Source: an uncultured Bacteroides sp. (GTDB lineage Bacteria; Bacteroidota; Bacteroidia; Bacteroidales; Bacteroidaceae). Taken from it: a stretch of 64,000 nucleotides of DNA. Below, piece by piece: positions 17,362-25,826 of this stretch. Both the position numbers and the translations under genes were made by a program. The notes under the pieces are model-generated. The model did not search any database. It was not told the DNA's origin and saw only the letters and a list, made by a program, of their open reading frames with translations. Every line of letters starts with the position of its first letter. Within the stretch, counting starts at the first letter, position 1. Location of the stretch: positions 53,066-117,065 of the forward strand of contig CASGED010000015.1 in assembly GCA_949300425.1 (NCBI GenBank). Direction: 5' to 3'.

Positions 17362-20300
17362 ATGAAATACTTGAAAATTACATTTATCTCGGTTTTTTCC
17401 ATTGCATTGGGTATCGTTCTGTTATCTGCGATTTCCTTTTGGGCCATAAAGACATTTTATCTGACTCCGGAGCAGCTTACAAGGTTGGTAAAACAAGAAC
17501 TAAACGAACGAACCAATCTTCAGTTCGATTGCCAATCAATTGAATTAAGTTATTGGGATACGTGGCCCACTGTTTCAATTTCCATTAAGAAGGGGGAAGT
17601 TAAGCTGCCAACGGCAGAGTCGGGCGATTCCGTCAAATATGCCCTCTCCGGGACGTTTGAACGGATTACGAGTAGCCTGCAACTTGCCGGATTGTTGAAA
17701 AACCGGGAAATCAACATCAATAACATTCAGGTTTATGAACCGGAGGTCTGCTATGTGAGTGGTAGACGCCTTCTTCCGATTGCCAAGCCAAAGAAGCAAG
17801 GAAGCGGACAAAAGGTTCGTCTGCAAATCAATCGGGTAAAAGTACATGAAGGCACTCTTTCTTATCAGAGCAAAAAGGGACATCGTTGGGACCTGTCGCA
17901 AGCCAATGCGGAAGTGACCGGGGAACTTGACGCACAAACGGCAGACTTGGATGTCGTGTTACAAATACCAAGAATCACCTCAAACCTGAAGTTAGTATCC
18001 AATAAAAATCTGTCACTGACGTTTAACTCACATTGTACGACAACGAACCGCTTTAAATCAGTCACTTTAGAAGGCGCAAAATTTAACGTCAACGGTTTTC
18101 CTTTCTCGCTCGACGGCGCCATAAAAAAAACAGAGAAAGGGAAAGCTCCGTTTGTGGATGTAAAATTCGGTCTGATGGCTGTTAATTTACAGGATTTGAT
18201 GGATTTTCTTCCAGAAGAGCTTATGGCTCAGTGTAAGAATTATGAGATTGAAGGGAAAATTGCCTTGGACGGTAGTGTCAAAGGTACCATGGTCGACAGT
18301 ATTGTGCCGGACATCAAACTGGCCGGATTCATTCAAGAAGGGACCTTGGTGCGCAAGGATATGCCTTACGGAATAGACAAACTGAGCCTCCAACTCCGGT
18401 TCAATCATTTGAATAGTGATTCAGACTCGTCTTTCCTTGCCATAGACAACTTGAAGGCGGAAGGATTAGGCAGTAATGTAGATATGCGGTGTATGATTTC
18501 CAATCCGTTAACCGCTCCTTTTGTGGCTGCTGACATTTCAGGACATTTAAATCTCAACCGACTCAGCAAGGAATTCTTGCCCAAGAATACGACGGAGATG
18601 GAGGGTGAAATTAAGATGGATATGGCTTGCGCGTTTTTATGGGATGATTTGGTGAAGCAGAAGTTTCAACATGTCAAAATACAAGGAGATTTCTTGGCAG
18701 ACAAGATTACGGCCAGCAATGAAAAAGCAAGGCTGAATTTGTTCACTACCAACGTCAACATTAACATTGGCAACCGAAAGAACAAGAGCGATTTCATTGC
18801 CGGAGATGAGGTGCTGAGCGGTGAATTTGATATTGATACGCTCAACATTGTGTACAAACAGGCTGTAAATATTAATCTCTCCCAACTTCATGTCCGCTCT
18901 AATACGGTCTTAGCCAAAAGTCGGGATGCGGCCGTACAGCCCATTACGGCTCACATTGATTGCGCCAGCCTGCGTGCCAAAACGAACAAAAGCCAATGGA
19001 TTACAGGGGACAATATCGAAATCCATGCGGGAAGCAAGGCTGTTTCGGGTAATCCTCAAAAGGAAGAACGAGGTTTGTTTGTAAAAGCTAACACGATTAA
19101 ATATGTGGATACGGAACGGCAGGACGCTGCAGTCTTGAGGAATAGTAGCCTTATATCAGAATGGAGGCCTTCTTCTGCCCAAACAGGCAAATGGGATATT
19201 AAGGGGATTGTAGAGTTGAAGAACTCGCAACTTTATACGGCCAAATTCCCATTGAAGTTGGATGTGCGGCAAGGCTTTCTCCATTTTCAAAACGACCGCT
19301 TTACGCTGAACCGGTTTGAAATCAGGGCAGGGGAATCAGATTGTATGCTGTCGGGAGCATTAGCTATTGATTCCCGGACAAAAAAGCTGATTGGTTCTCT
19401 GCAAGTGTCTGCACAATACATCAATTACGATGAACTTAATCAAACATTTTTATATGGGAAAGCGGCTACTCAAAAGAAAGTAGCAAGAGCAGTGCAGGAC
19501 TTGACCATCGACAATTTCGAGCAAAAGATACAAAATATTCATAAAGCGGAAACGAAAATCACTGACCGGAGCGTCTATATTCCGAAGAATCTTTCTTTAG
19601 ATATTGTTTTGGATATCAATGAAAGCAACTATAAGGAGGTAATCCTGCAACAAGTTAAAGGAAATATCTTTTTGAAGGATCAGAAAGCGTTGGCCGATTT
19701 GTCCACTCGAACCAATTTGGGAAAAGCGTCGATTCGTTTGCTGTATGACAGCCGCAAACGCGGAGACATTAAGACAGTCTTTGACGCGGACTTCAAAGAT
19801 ATTTTAGTCGCGCAGATGCACACGGTTATTCCGACAATAGCGACCATGCTTCCGTTGACAAAATCAATGGATGGACTTGCGAATTGTCACATTACAGCTT
19901 ATACACAGCTGGATTCTCAGATGTTGCCCGTATTGACGAGTACGAAAGCGGTGTGCTCTTTCAGTGGACAGAAGCTGGAGTTTTTTGACAACAAGACCTT
20001 TCAAGAGATTGCCAAGCGATTCCGGTTCAGAAACAAGAAAGATAGAGTACTCAGGCAATTAGCCACCAATATCGTGATGAATGACGGGAAGATAGAGGTC
20101 ATTCCGTTCTCCCTTGAGTGGGATCGCTACCGGGCAATCGTCGGTGGTACGCATGGTATTGACATGACTTATGATTATCATGTCGATATACTGAAATCTC
20201 CTATTCCTATCGATTTTGGAGTTAACATTACAGGAAATGAGAATGACCTTAAGTACAAGATTAGCAAATGCCGTTATAAAGACTTGTTTAAAGATGGTGG

Positions 20301-20376
20301 TGTGCAATACAACAAGGAAGTCAATCAGAAAGTGCGGAAAATCCGCCAAGGGCTTGTTGAGCTGATAACGTTGTAG
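17362..20376 (+). CDS. AsmA-family inner-membrane-anchored protein
   Basis: 1004 residues from the ATG at 17362; the frame is open further upstream but overlaps the preceding gene and the promoter. One N-terminal membrane helix (residues ~7-29) is followed by a very long repetitive beta-rich periplasmic part. The start TPEQLTRLVKQELNERTNLQFDC and the C-terminal block FRFRNKKDRVLRQLATNIVMNDGKIEVIPF are typical of AsmA-like proteins (AsmA_2 C-terminal domain). AsmA/TamB/YhdP proteins are bridge-like lipid-transfer proteins between inner and outer membrane; a role in envelope phospholipid homeostasis is inferred. It is monocistronic and ends next to an unusual repeat/terminator. Confidence 0.85.
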   Translation: MKYLKITFISVFSIALGIVLLSAISFWAIKTFYLTPEQLTRLVKQELNERTNLQFDCQSIELSYWDTWPTVSISIKKGEVKLPTAESGDSVKYALSGTFERITSSLQLAGLLKNREININNIQVYEPEVCYVSGRRLLPIAKPKKQGSGQKVRLQINRVKVHEGTLSYQSKKGHRWDLSQANAEVTGELDAQTADLDVVLQIPRITSNLKLVSNKNLSLTFNSHCTTTNRFKSVTLEGAKFNVNGFPFSLDGAIKKTEKGKAPFVDVKFGLMAVNLQDLMDFLPEELMAQCKNYEIEGKIALDGSVKGTMVDSIVPDIKLAGFIQEGTLVRKDMPYGIDKLSLQLRFNHLNSDSDSSFLAIDNLKAEGLGSNVDMRCMISNPLTAPFVAADISGHLNLNRLSKEFLPKNTTEMEGEIKMDMACAFLWDDLVKQKFQHVKIQGDFLADKITASNEKARLNLFTTNVNINIGNRKNKSDFIAGDEVLSGEFDIDTLNIVYKQAVNINLSQLHVRSNTVLAKSRDAAVQPITAHIDCASLRAKTNKSQWITGDNIEIHAGSKAVSGNPQKEERGLFVKANTIKYVDTERQDAAVLRNSSLISEWRPSSAQTGKWDIKGIVELKNSQLYTAKFPLKLDVRQGFLHFQNDRFTLNRFEIRAGESDCMLSGALAIDSRTKKLIGSLQVSAQYINYDELNQTFLYGKAATQKKVARAVQDLTIDNFEQKIQNIHKAETKITDRSVYIPKNLSLDIVLDINESNYKEVILQQVKGNIFLKDQKALADLSTRTNLGKASIRLLYDSRKRGDIKTVFDADFKDILVAQMHTVIPTIATMLPLTKSMDGLANCHITAYTQLDSQMLPVLTSTKAVCSFSGQKLEFFDNKTFQEIAKRFRFRNKKDRVLRQLATNIVMNDGKIEVIPFSLEWDRYRAIVGGTHGIDMTYDYHVDILKSPIPIDFGVNITGNENDLKYKISKCRYKDLFKDGGVQYNKEVNQKVRKIRQGLVELITL

Positions 20377-20399
20377 GTGAAACCAGCTACCCCGTTGGA

Positions 20400-20465
20400 G
20401 AGGATTATCCTATTTTCAAAAGAGGATTATCCTCTCCGCGATATAGGATAATCCTCTTTTGAATA
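20400..20465. repeat. 22-bp-period array (array B) that also forms a bidirectional terminator
   Basis: Three contiguous 22-bp units start at 20400, 20422 and 20444. Each carries the 11-bp palindrome AGGATwATCCT (20401, 20423, 20445). The third unit is inverted relative to the second, giving a perfect 19-bp stem (TTCAAAAGAGGATTATCCT at 20415-20433 with 20445-20463, 11-nt loop). It is placed 24 nt after the AsmA stop, between convergent genes, so termination in both directions is plausible. Confidence 0.8.
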
Positions 20466-20513
20466 TCAGATGAAGTCACACAACATCATTGGTTGCCTAC
20501 CCAAGTATTATGG

Positions 20514-20723
20514 GTCAGTCCGAAAAGCCGGTTGCAATAAACAATTACAGAGAAACAGACAAGTTCGATTTCTAATATCTTACTGACTTTGTAGACGTAC
20601 TCGTGTTAAAAAGGCAGTAGTACTGGTTTGCCAACGCAGCTTGCTGACTTTACCAAGACAGCTTACTTACTTTGCAAAGACAGCTTGCTGGCTTTTATAA
20701 CTGAGTTTTCGGACTCTAATGAC
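20514..20723. repeat. MITE-like repeat, copy 1
   Basis: About 200 bp with imperfect terminal inverted repeats (GTCAGTCCGAAAAGCCGGTT at the left end; GTCATTAGAGTCCGAAAAC read inward from the right end). The interior has four contiguous 22-bp units (20615, 20637, 20659, 20681) with heads such as CAGTAGTACTG and CAGCTTGCTG. A clearly homologous copy lies inverted at 36051-36236, on the other side of the PUL. The right end overlaps the stop codon of the neighbouring gene (20716-20718). No open reading frame is inside, so it would be non-autonomous. Confidence 0.75.
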
Positions 20724-22878
20724 CGCCCACATGATACAATCGCCCCTCACTAATACGCAAATTCAACTGAGCTTCGAACAACGAAGCGGGAGATACCGTT
20801 TTACCCTGTTCTATCCAAACACCGTCCGGACGGTCGGAGTTATTGTGGGTGCCGCTAATTTTAGTACCCTTACTGCCTATGCTGTAGTTCTTAGCTGACA
20901 CCCAAGGACTCTGCACGCAAATGCGCTTTGCCGTACAATTCCATAAATACTGATTGGCACCTGCCCATCCGTGCCCCGTTCCCCAATCGCCACGGTCTTG
21001 TACCAAGATGTCTCCATCGCTGTCAATGTTGTCATATAACGTTCCTACGTTCCAACGTTGGTGGGGCCCCGTATCACCATGAGTATTACGTATTTTCACA
21101 TGCGTAAACACATTGGGACCTATACCTTTGGAACCAGTCACACAGTCATGACGGCCATGGGATGTCTCACAGTTGCGCACCAAGCAAGCTGATGCGTCCG
21201 CTATCAGGAATGAATAGAGACGTCCACCTTCGCGTTTGGCTACGCCATCCAAGCATTGGCAGTTTTCCACCGTGATGAACAAAGATTTATTTCTAATCTC
21301 TGCCAGTCCATAGGCAAAATAGCGCGAAGTGACACCACGTATCCAACTATGTTCCGTCTTAGTAATATCAATGGCGGTCCAACTATGGTTCTCGTCATTA
21401 TAGTAGCCGGAAGGATCTTTCTTGTTCTCATCAAACTCACTTACTATTTGCATGTCTTCCACGCCGCAATGACTGATACGCCCTGTAAAACTGGACTTAA
21501 ACACAGCCCCCCCACCATACTTGTCCTCCATGGACATCAACACAGGATTATCAAAATGTAACGTATCGCCTATAATCCTTGTTATGACACGTTCGCAATC
21601 AAGATTGTACCCGGAGGCAGTCCAATTGGAACCTCCATCATCGCCTGAACTATAAATCTGGTCCATCTTTAAATCGTGAATCCAATTGTCCGTACCCGGA
21701 CGGTAAATCGTCACATGGTCGCCTTCATGAAACTCTGCGGCATTATCCACAGTAATCCAAAAACGACCAACGGGCACATATTCATCTTTTACGTTATAGA
21801 AAGTGGGCTGTGAAGGAGATAATTGCCCAGTGCCCGCAATCTGTATTAGTCGATGATGGGCCTTTTCACCGCCTTTGACACCTGCCGCAACGAGTTTAGT
21901 TCCGCCTTCGCCAGCACCTTCGCCCCGAAGAACCACACCACTGGCGTTAATGTGTAATTCATTTTGAATCCTATAAGTTCCGCTTTTCAACAAGATGGCA
22001 CCTCGGAAGTCGCCCGATAGAGGCATGGAGGATACTTCATCGATAGCCCGCTGTATGATAGCCGTGGCGTCTTCATTCTCGCCCGGCGAGGTCAGTGTCC
22101 TTACAACTGGCACATTGGGAATCTCAATCTCACTTCCCATATAACCAACATGGCTGAAATCAGGCAAGGTCGTTCCATAGGTATCCTCCAATAACGCAAT
22201 GTTGAAACTGGTTTCTATTTGAGGATAAATAATGGAAGACGTAGCGAAGTCTTGGGAAATAGTGATTTCTTCCGTAAGAGCAGAAGCCGTGACACGAATC
22301 ATAGCCACCCGCTTACGAGTAGTGGGATTGGACTTTACAGTAATTAACAACACGTCATCCGTTCCTTCCTTCACGTTGCAAGTCACCCAATCCGTCATGG
22401 CGGTAACGACTTGGGCCGTCCAATCCACATTGGCTGTAACCTTCACTTCCTGCACGCCGCCTGCAACTTGGAACTGCAAGGCGTTACCCGATATCTCCAA
22501 CTTGGGGTCTACGCTTTCCTGCTCAACTTCCAAATTAACCTGCTGTGCACCACATGATATCTGGATTTTTGCCGTACGCTTTTCTCCCGTGTTATTATCC
22601 TCTACTATTATCCGAAGTGTGGCAGATTGTTGAACACAACTACACCAATCCGAGCCTTGCATCACCTTGGCAGTCCAATCTCCAGGTGAAGATACCGTAA
22701 CATCCTGTGAAGCGGTTGCCGGACCAAAGAATAAATTAGTCTTACTAACTTGAAGCGGGGTTTCTTCTTGAACATCATCCGAACAAGCATAAAAGCCCGA
22801 CAACATACCCCAAGAACATACACACAGAATTAAAAACGAAACTTCCCGACGGATATAATCTAAAACATCCATAAACAT
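20716..22878 (-). CDS. BACON-domain lipoprotein with C-terminal right-handed beta-helix (putative lyase/hydrolase)
   Basis: 720 residues. The N-terminal hydrophobic segment ends in a lipobox (GFYAC). Two BACON domains follow: residues ~42-120 (VTVSSPGDWTAKV, ending LEVEQE) and ~127-212 (VKVTANVDWTAQV, ending ITISQDF). From ~250 on, DATAIIQRAIDEVSS, AILLKSGTYRIQNELHI and ASGVVLRGEGAGEGGT are classic of pectate-lyase-like parallel beta-helices, which continue to the end (RNCETSHGRHDCVTGSKG, DNIDSDGDILVQDRG). BACON domains are thought to hold enzymes at glycan or mucin surfaces. Last gene of the PUL, 88 nt after GH10. The enzymatic activity is unassigned; a catalytic role is an inference from fold and context. 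Confidence 0.7.
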   Translation of the reverse strand: MFMDVLDYIRREVSFLILCVCSWGMLSGFYACSDDVQEETPLQVSKTNLFFGPATASQDVTVSSPGDWTAKVMQGSDWCSCVQQSATLRIIVEDNNTGEKRTAKIQISCGAQQVNLEVEQESVDPKLEISGNALQFQVAGGVQEVKVTANVDWTAQVVTAMTDWVTCNVKEGTDDVLLITVKSNPTTRKRVAMIRVTASALTEEITISQDFATSSIIYPQIETSFNIALLEDTYGTTLPDFSHVGYMGSEIEIPNVPVVRTLTSPGENEDATAIIQRAIDEVSSMPLSGDFRGAILLKSGTYRIQNELHINASGVVLRGEGAGEGGTKLVAAGVKGGEKAHHRLIQIAGTGQLSPSQPTFYNVKDEYVPVGRFWITVDNAAEFHEGDHVTIYRPGTDNWIHDLKMDQIYSSGDDGGSNWTASGYNLDCERVITRIIGDTLHFDNPVLMSMEDKYGGGAVFKSSFTGRISHCGVEDMQIVSEFDENKKDPSGYYNDENHSWTAIDITKTEHSWIRGVTSRYFAYGLAEIRNKSLFITVENCQCLDGVAKREGGRLYSFLIADASACLVRNCETSHGRHDCVTGSKGIGPNVFTHVKIRNTHGDTGPHQRWNVGTLYDNIDSDGDILVQDRGDWGTGHGWAGANQYLWNCTAKRICVQSPWVSAKNYSIGSKGTKISGTHNNSDRPDGVWIEQGKTVSPASLFEAQLNLRISEGRLYHVGGH

Positions 22879-22966
22879 TTTAATAAAAACAAAAAAGAGG
22901 GCTTAGCAAAGAATTACAAAATATCCTACTACTCCCTCTCTTTAAAATTAATCTAAATGAAACAAA

Positions 22967-24727
22967 TTAAAATCCTAAAATCGTTTGTAAGCCTTCGACA
23001 AAGCCGGCATAAGCAGGTTGTCGTCTATAGTCTTCAGACCATAAGCCGTTAGGTACATTTGCGCTGCTGACTATTGTCCACTGGGTAATGCCACCTTGTT
23101 GGTCCGCCGGGACAAGCTCCCCATACGTAGAAAGGATGAAAGCATAAAAATCGGCCATCAGCCTTTCTTGTTCAAACGTCATATTCTGAATAGAAATTTC
23201 CGCACCAGAAGCATCCACCATGTTCATATCCAACTCTGAGATACGGATTAGCTTCCCCGTAGCGGCCAGTTGTGTAAAAGCATTTTTAATGTTTTCTTCC
23301 TGTTTTCGCTGTGCGGAATCATCCGTCATGAACGACAAATGCATAGACATGCCAATGCCGTCTATCCTCGTTTTACCATCACTTTCCCATTGGTTTATCC
23401 AATGAATCAAGCTATTCAATTTTTCTACATCAGAAGTCAAATCCGATTCGTTAATATAAAGCTTCATATCGGCAGAGCCATATTGCCGGGCCAAATCAAT
23501 TACTAAACGAGGATAATCTTCTCCCAAATAATCTTTCCAATAAAAATTAGAGGAAGAATCATCGTTGGTTGACGAACGCAAGTCATAAAATCCATCTCCG
23601 TCTTCATCTACAGTAGCCAAGGGCTCATTTACCGCATTCCAGCCTGTAACCATTCCGTCACATGCTTCCATCATACCTCCAATCCATTGATTCATCTCCC
23701 ATGTCAATGTATCCGCCATTTCCTCCGGCGTTTGTGGGATACCTCCCGGAACTTCATAATACACCGAAATATCGTCAAACCAAATGGTTCCTCCAACGGT
23801 TCCCACATTTAAATAGAAACGATAAATATTACCGGATACGCTCGGACAAGAAACTGTAAACTCCTGCCATTCGGTCGTAACATCCATGCTGGGACTGAAT
23901 TTACCAATTGCACTTGAACTTCCGTTTTTTCTAAACTCAGAAGTTATATTGCAATTACGGCTGGCTCTTACTTTTAAGTTCAAGTAATAAGTGGTGTTTT
24001 CTACAGCTGGAATTTCCGGAGAGAACTGAACCACTGTCTGCCCCTTAGTTGCCGAAGTGTATCCACTACCTACTTCAATTCTATATCCTTTGGAATTGCC
24101 ATAGCCTTCACCATCTACTACTTTCCAATAGTTCCCATGATTTTTAATGGCATCACCCCATGCGCTCCATGACCCGCCTTCCACGGTTAGACCATTTTCA
24201 AAATCAGTATTAACCAAATAAACCTTTCTCATGCCAGCCGCTCGAGTAACCGCCAATGTCTGTGCATCTTCTTCCGGTAACGGTTTATCTGCCAACAGGC
24301 TATTTAAATAAGTCACATTCTGATTAGTATAGCTACATAGTGAATTACCAAAAACGGATACATTCGTGTTTTGGGTGGATTCCAACAGTTGTTTCACTGT
24401 TTGGAAATCCATCTCGCCACTGCTTTGCACACAAGTCGAATGGCTCATCGCATCTTTAAACGTAATCTCATTAAAATTGGAGCTAACCAAACTGTAAATG
24501 ATGCCTCCACCTGTATAATCTTCCCCATTTACAGCTGCGCCAACCTTAAATGCAGAATTCGTGCTATTTTCTATATAAGTTCTCAAGGTAGAATATTCAT
24601 TCAGATATTCATATTTCGCAATATCCTCAGGTTTCTCCGCCTTGAAATCTGCCAAATTATTTTCCGCGCAAGCGCAGAAAAGCGCAAGGACAGAAAACAT
24701 AACCGAAATAATATAATAGCTCTTCAT
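22967..24727 (-). CDS. GH10-family endo-beta-xylanase-like lipoprotein with inserted carbohydrate-binding module
   Basis: 586 residues, lipobox LFCAC. The GH10 barrel is split: residues ~50-160 hold the first strands, ~168-325 an inserted CBM4/CBM22-like jelly roll (NTDFENG...WSAWG to IWFDDISVYYE), and ~335-586 the rest. Acid/base E368 (WNAVNEP) and nucleophile E498 (RISELDM) are present. The segment equivalent to the canonical GHTLVWHSQ reads GNSLCSYTN (127-135), so the subsite His and Trp are replaced, and the late W-G motif is W-T. The insertion architecture matches Bacteroidetes Xyn10 enzymes of xylan loci. Xylan is the best guess, with altered specificity or reduced activity possible. 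Sixteen nt from the preceding gene. Confidence 0.82.
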   Translation of the reverse strand: MKSYYIISVMFSVLALFCACAENNLADFKAEKPEDIAKYEYLNEYSTLRTYIENSTNSAFKVGAAVNGEDYTGGGIIYSLVSSNFNEITFKDAMSHSTCVQSSGEMDFQTVKQLLESTQNTNVSVFGNSLCSYTNQNVTYLNSLLADKPLPEEDAQTLAVTRAAGMRKVYLVNTDFENGLTVEGGSWSAWGDAIKNHGNYWKVVDGEGYGNSKGYRIEVGSGYTSATKGQTVVQFSPEIPAVENTTYYLNLKVRASRNCNITSEFRKNGSSSAIGKFSPSMDVTTEWQEFTVSCPSVSGNIYRFYLNVGTVGGTIWFDDISVYYEVPGGIPQTPEEMADTLTWEMNQWIGGMMEACDGMVTGWNAVNEPLATVDEDGDGFYDLRSSTNDDSSSNFYWKDYLGEDYPRLVIDLARQYGSADMKLYINESDLTSDVEKLNSLIHWINQWESDGKTRIDGIGMSMHLSFMTDDSAQRKQEENIKNAFTQLAATGKLIRISELDMNMVDASGAEISIQNMTFEQERLMADFYAFILSTYGELVPADQQGGITQWTIVSSANVPNGLWSEDYRRQPAYAGFVEGLQTILGF

Positions 24728-24742
24728 TTTTCTATAATTTGA

Positions 24743-25798
24743 TTATTCAATATATTGAGGACTAAACTCTTCCGGAACGACACCATTCCTTTGCCACACT
24801 AATGTATCTTTGGTCTGAACTTGCTTCACGCCAAAATCCACCTGATAATCCAAGTAAAGCCCGTCCCTGTCTTTACCACCCCAAGCATTTTTCTCCGATT
24901 TCTTCAAATATTTACCCGTACCTGTTGCAGTTACCCCTTCGGTATTAGACGTAATGACACATTCATCCTTGTCGTTGAAGGTCAGTAATAAATCACATGA
25001 CAAATCGATTTGCGTACCTGCCTGATCCGTATGCTTGAATGATATCGGGAAAATGACGGAATTCAGCGTCTTAGTAGTCGTAGAACAAATTTCATCTTCT
25101 TCCACAGATTCTGCATGACGCACTTCCGTGGTTGTTTGGCCATTTTCCGTAATAACATCTATGCCTCTGCGTAAAAAATAGCCATGATAAGGATTGATGT
25201 ACTTCACACAATAGAGCACATAATCCATAGGCTGTATATCCCAATATGCAGAATTAGGACGCTGAGGTGTATCACCTTCTATAATCGGCTTCCCAGTAAG
25301 AATCTGGTCTGCGCCAGTTTGTTTTTTAATGACGACAGGTATTACATACGTGTTCTTCAACGAAGCCTCATCGGCGAAAAATTTATCGCTAAGCTGTACT
25401 TCTACTCCTCCCCGAAAACCACCGTTAAAAGAAATTGTGTTACCCGCCAATTCATAATAATCATCCGGCATAGGGAGCACAGGATTTCCGTCTTCAAAAT
25501 AAAGATTGTCACACAATGTATTGTCCACAGCAATCTCTAATGTAATATCACGTCCACTGTATGACCCGCTCATCGTAGCCATAATTTTACATTTATGCTG
25601 TTTGTCAAGAGAAGTATCAGACTCCTCTTCCCCCAACATGATTGTACGTACCGGATATTGATACGGGAAATAAACAGTTACGCCCCCTTCATAATCGGGA
25701 AAAGAAATGTCTCCATTTTTGCAAGAGGAAATGATTGTTACTAATCCTCCCATAACTAATATTGATAATAACTTGAATAGTTTTTTCATATCATTCAT
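24743..25798 (-). CDS. DUF1735-type surface glycan-binding lipoprotein (XusE-position)
   Basis: 351 residues with a lipobox (IISSC). Beta-rich, with the 'vtVYFpyQYPVRTIMLG' and 'KNTYVIPVVIKK' strands typical of DUF1735 (BT_3987-type) N-terminal domains, followed by a lipocalin-like or DUF5627-like C-terminal part (YLDYQVDFG). In xus-type loci this position, after the second susD and before xyn10, encodes a surface glycan-binding protein (XusE). Outer-leaflet location and glycan binding are inferred from position. It lies 28 nt after susD2 and 15 nt before GH10. Confidence 0.72.
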   Translation of the reverse strand: MNDMKKLFKLLSILVMGGLVTIISSCKNGDISFPDYEGGVTVYFPYQYPVRTIMLGEEESDTSLDKQHKCKIMATMSGSYSGRDITLEIAVDNTLCDNLYFEDGNPVLPMPDDYYELAGNTISFNGGFRGGVEVQLSDKFFADEASLKNTYVIPVVIKKQTGADQILTGKPIIEGDTPQRPNSAYWDIQPMDYVLYCVKYINPYHGYFLRRGIDVITENGQTTTEVRHAESVEEDEICSTTTKTLNSVIFPISFKHTDQAGTQIDLSCDLLLTFNDKDECVITSNTEGVTATGTGKYLKKSEKNAWGGKDRDGLYLDYQVDFGVKQVQTKDTLVWQRNGVVPEEFSPQYIE

Positions 25799-25826
25799 TT
25801 ATTATATGTTACATAAAATATCAAAA

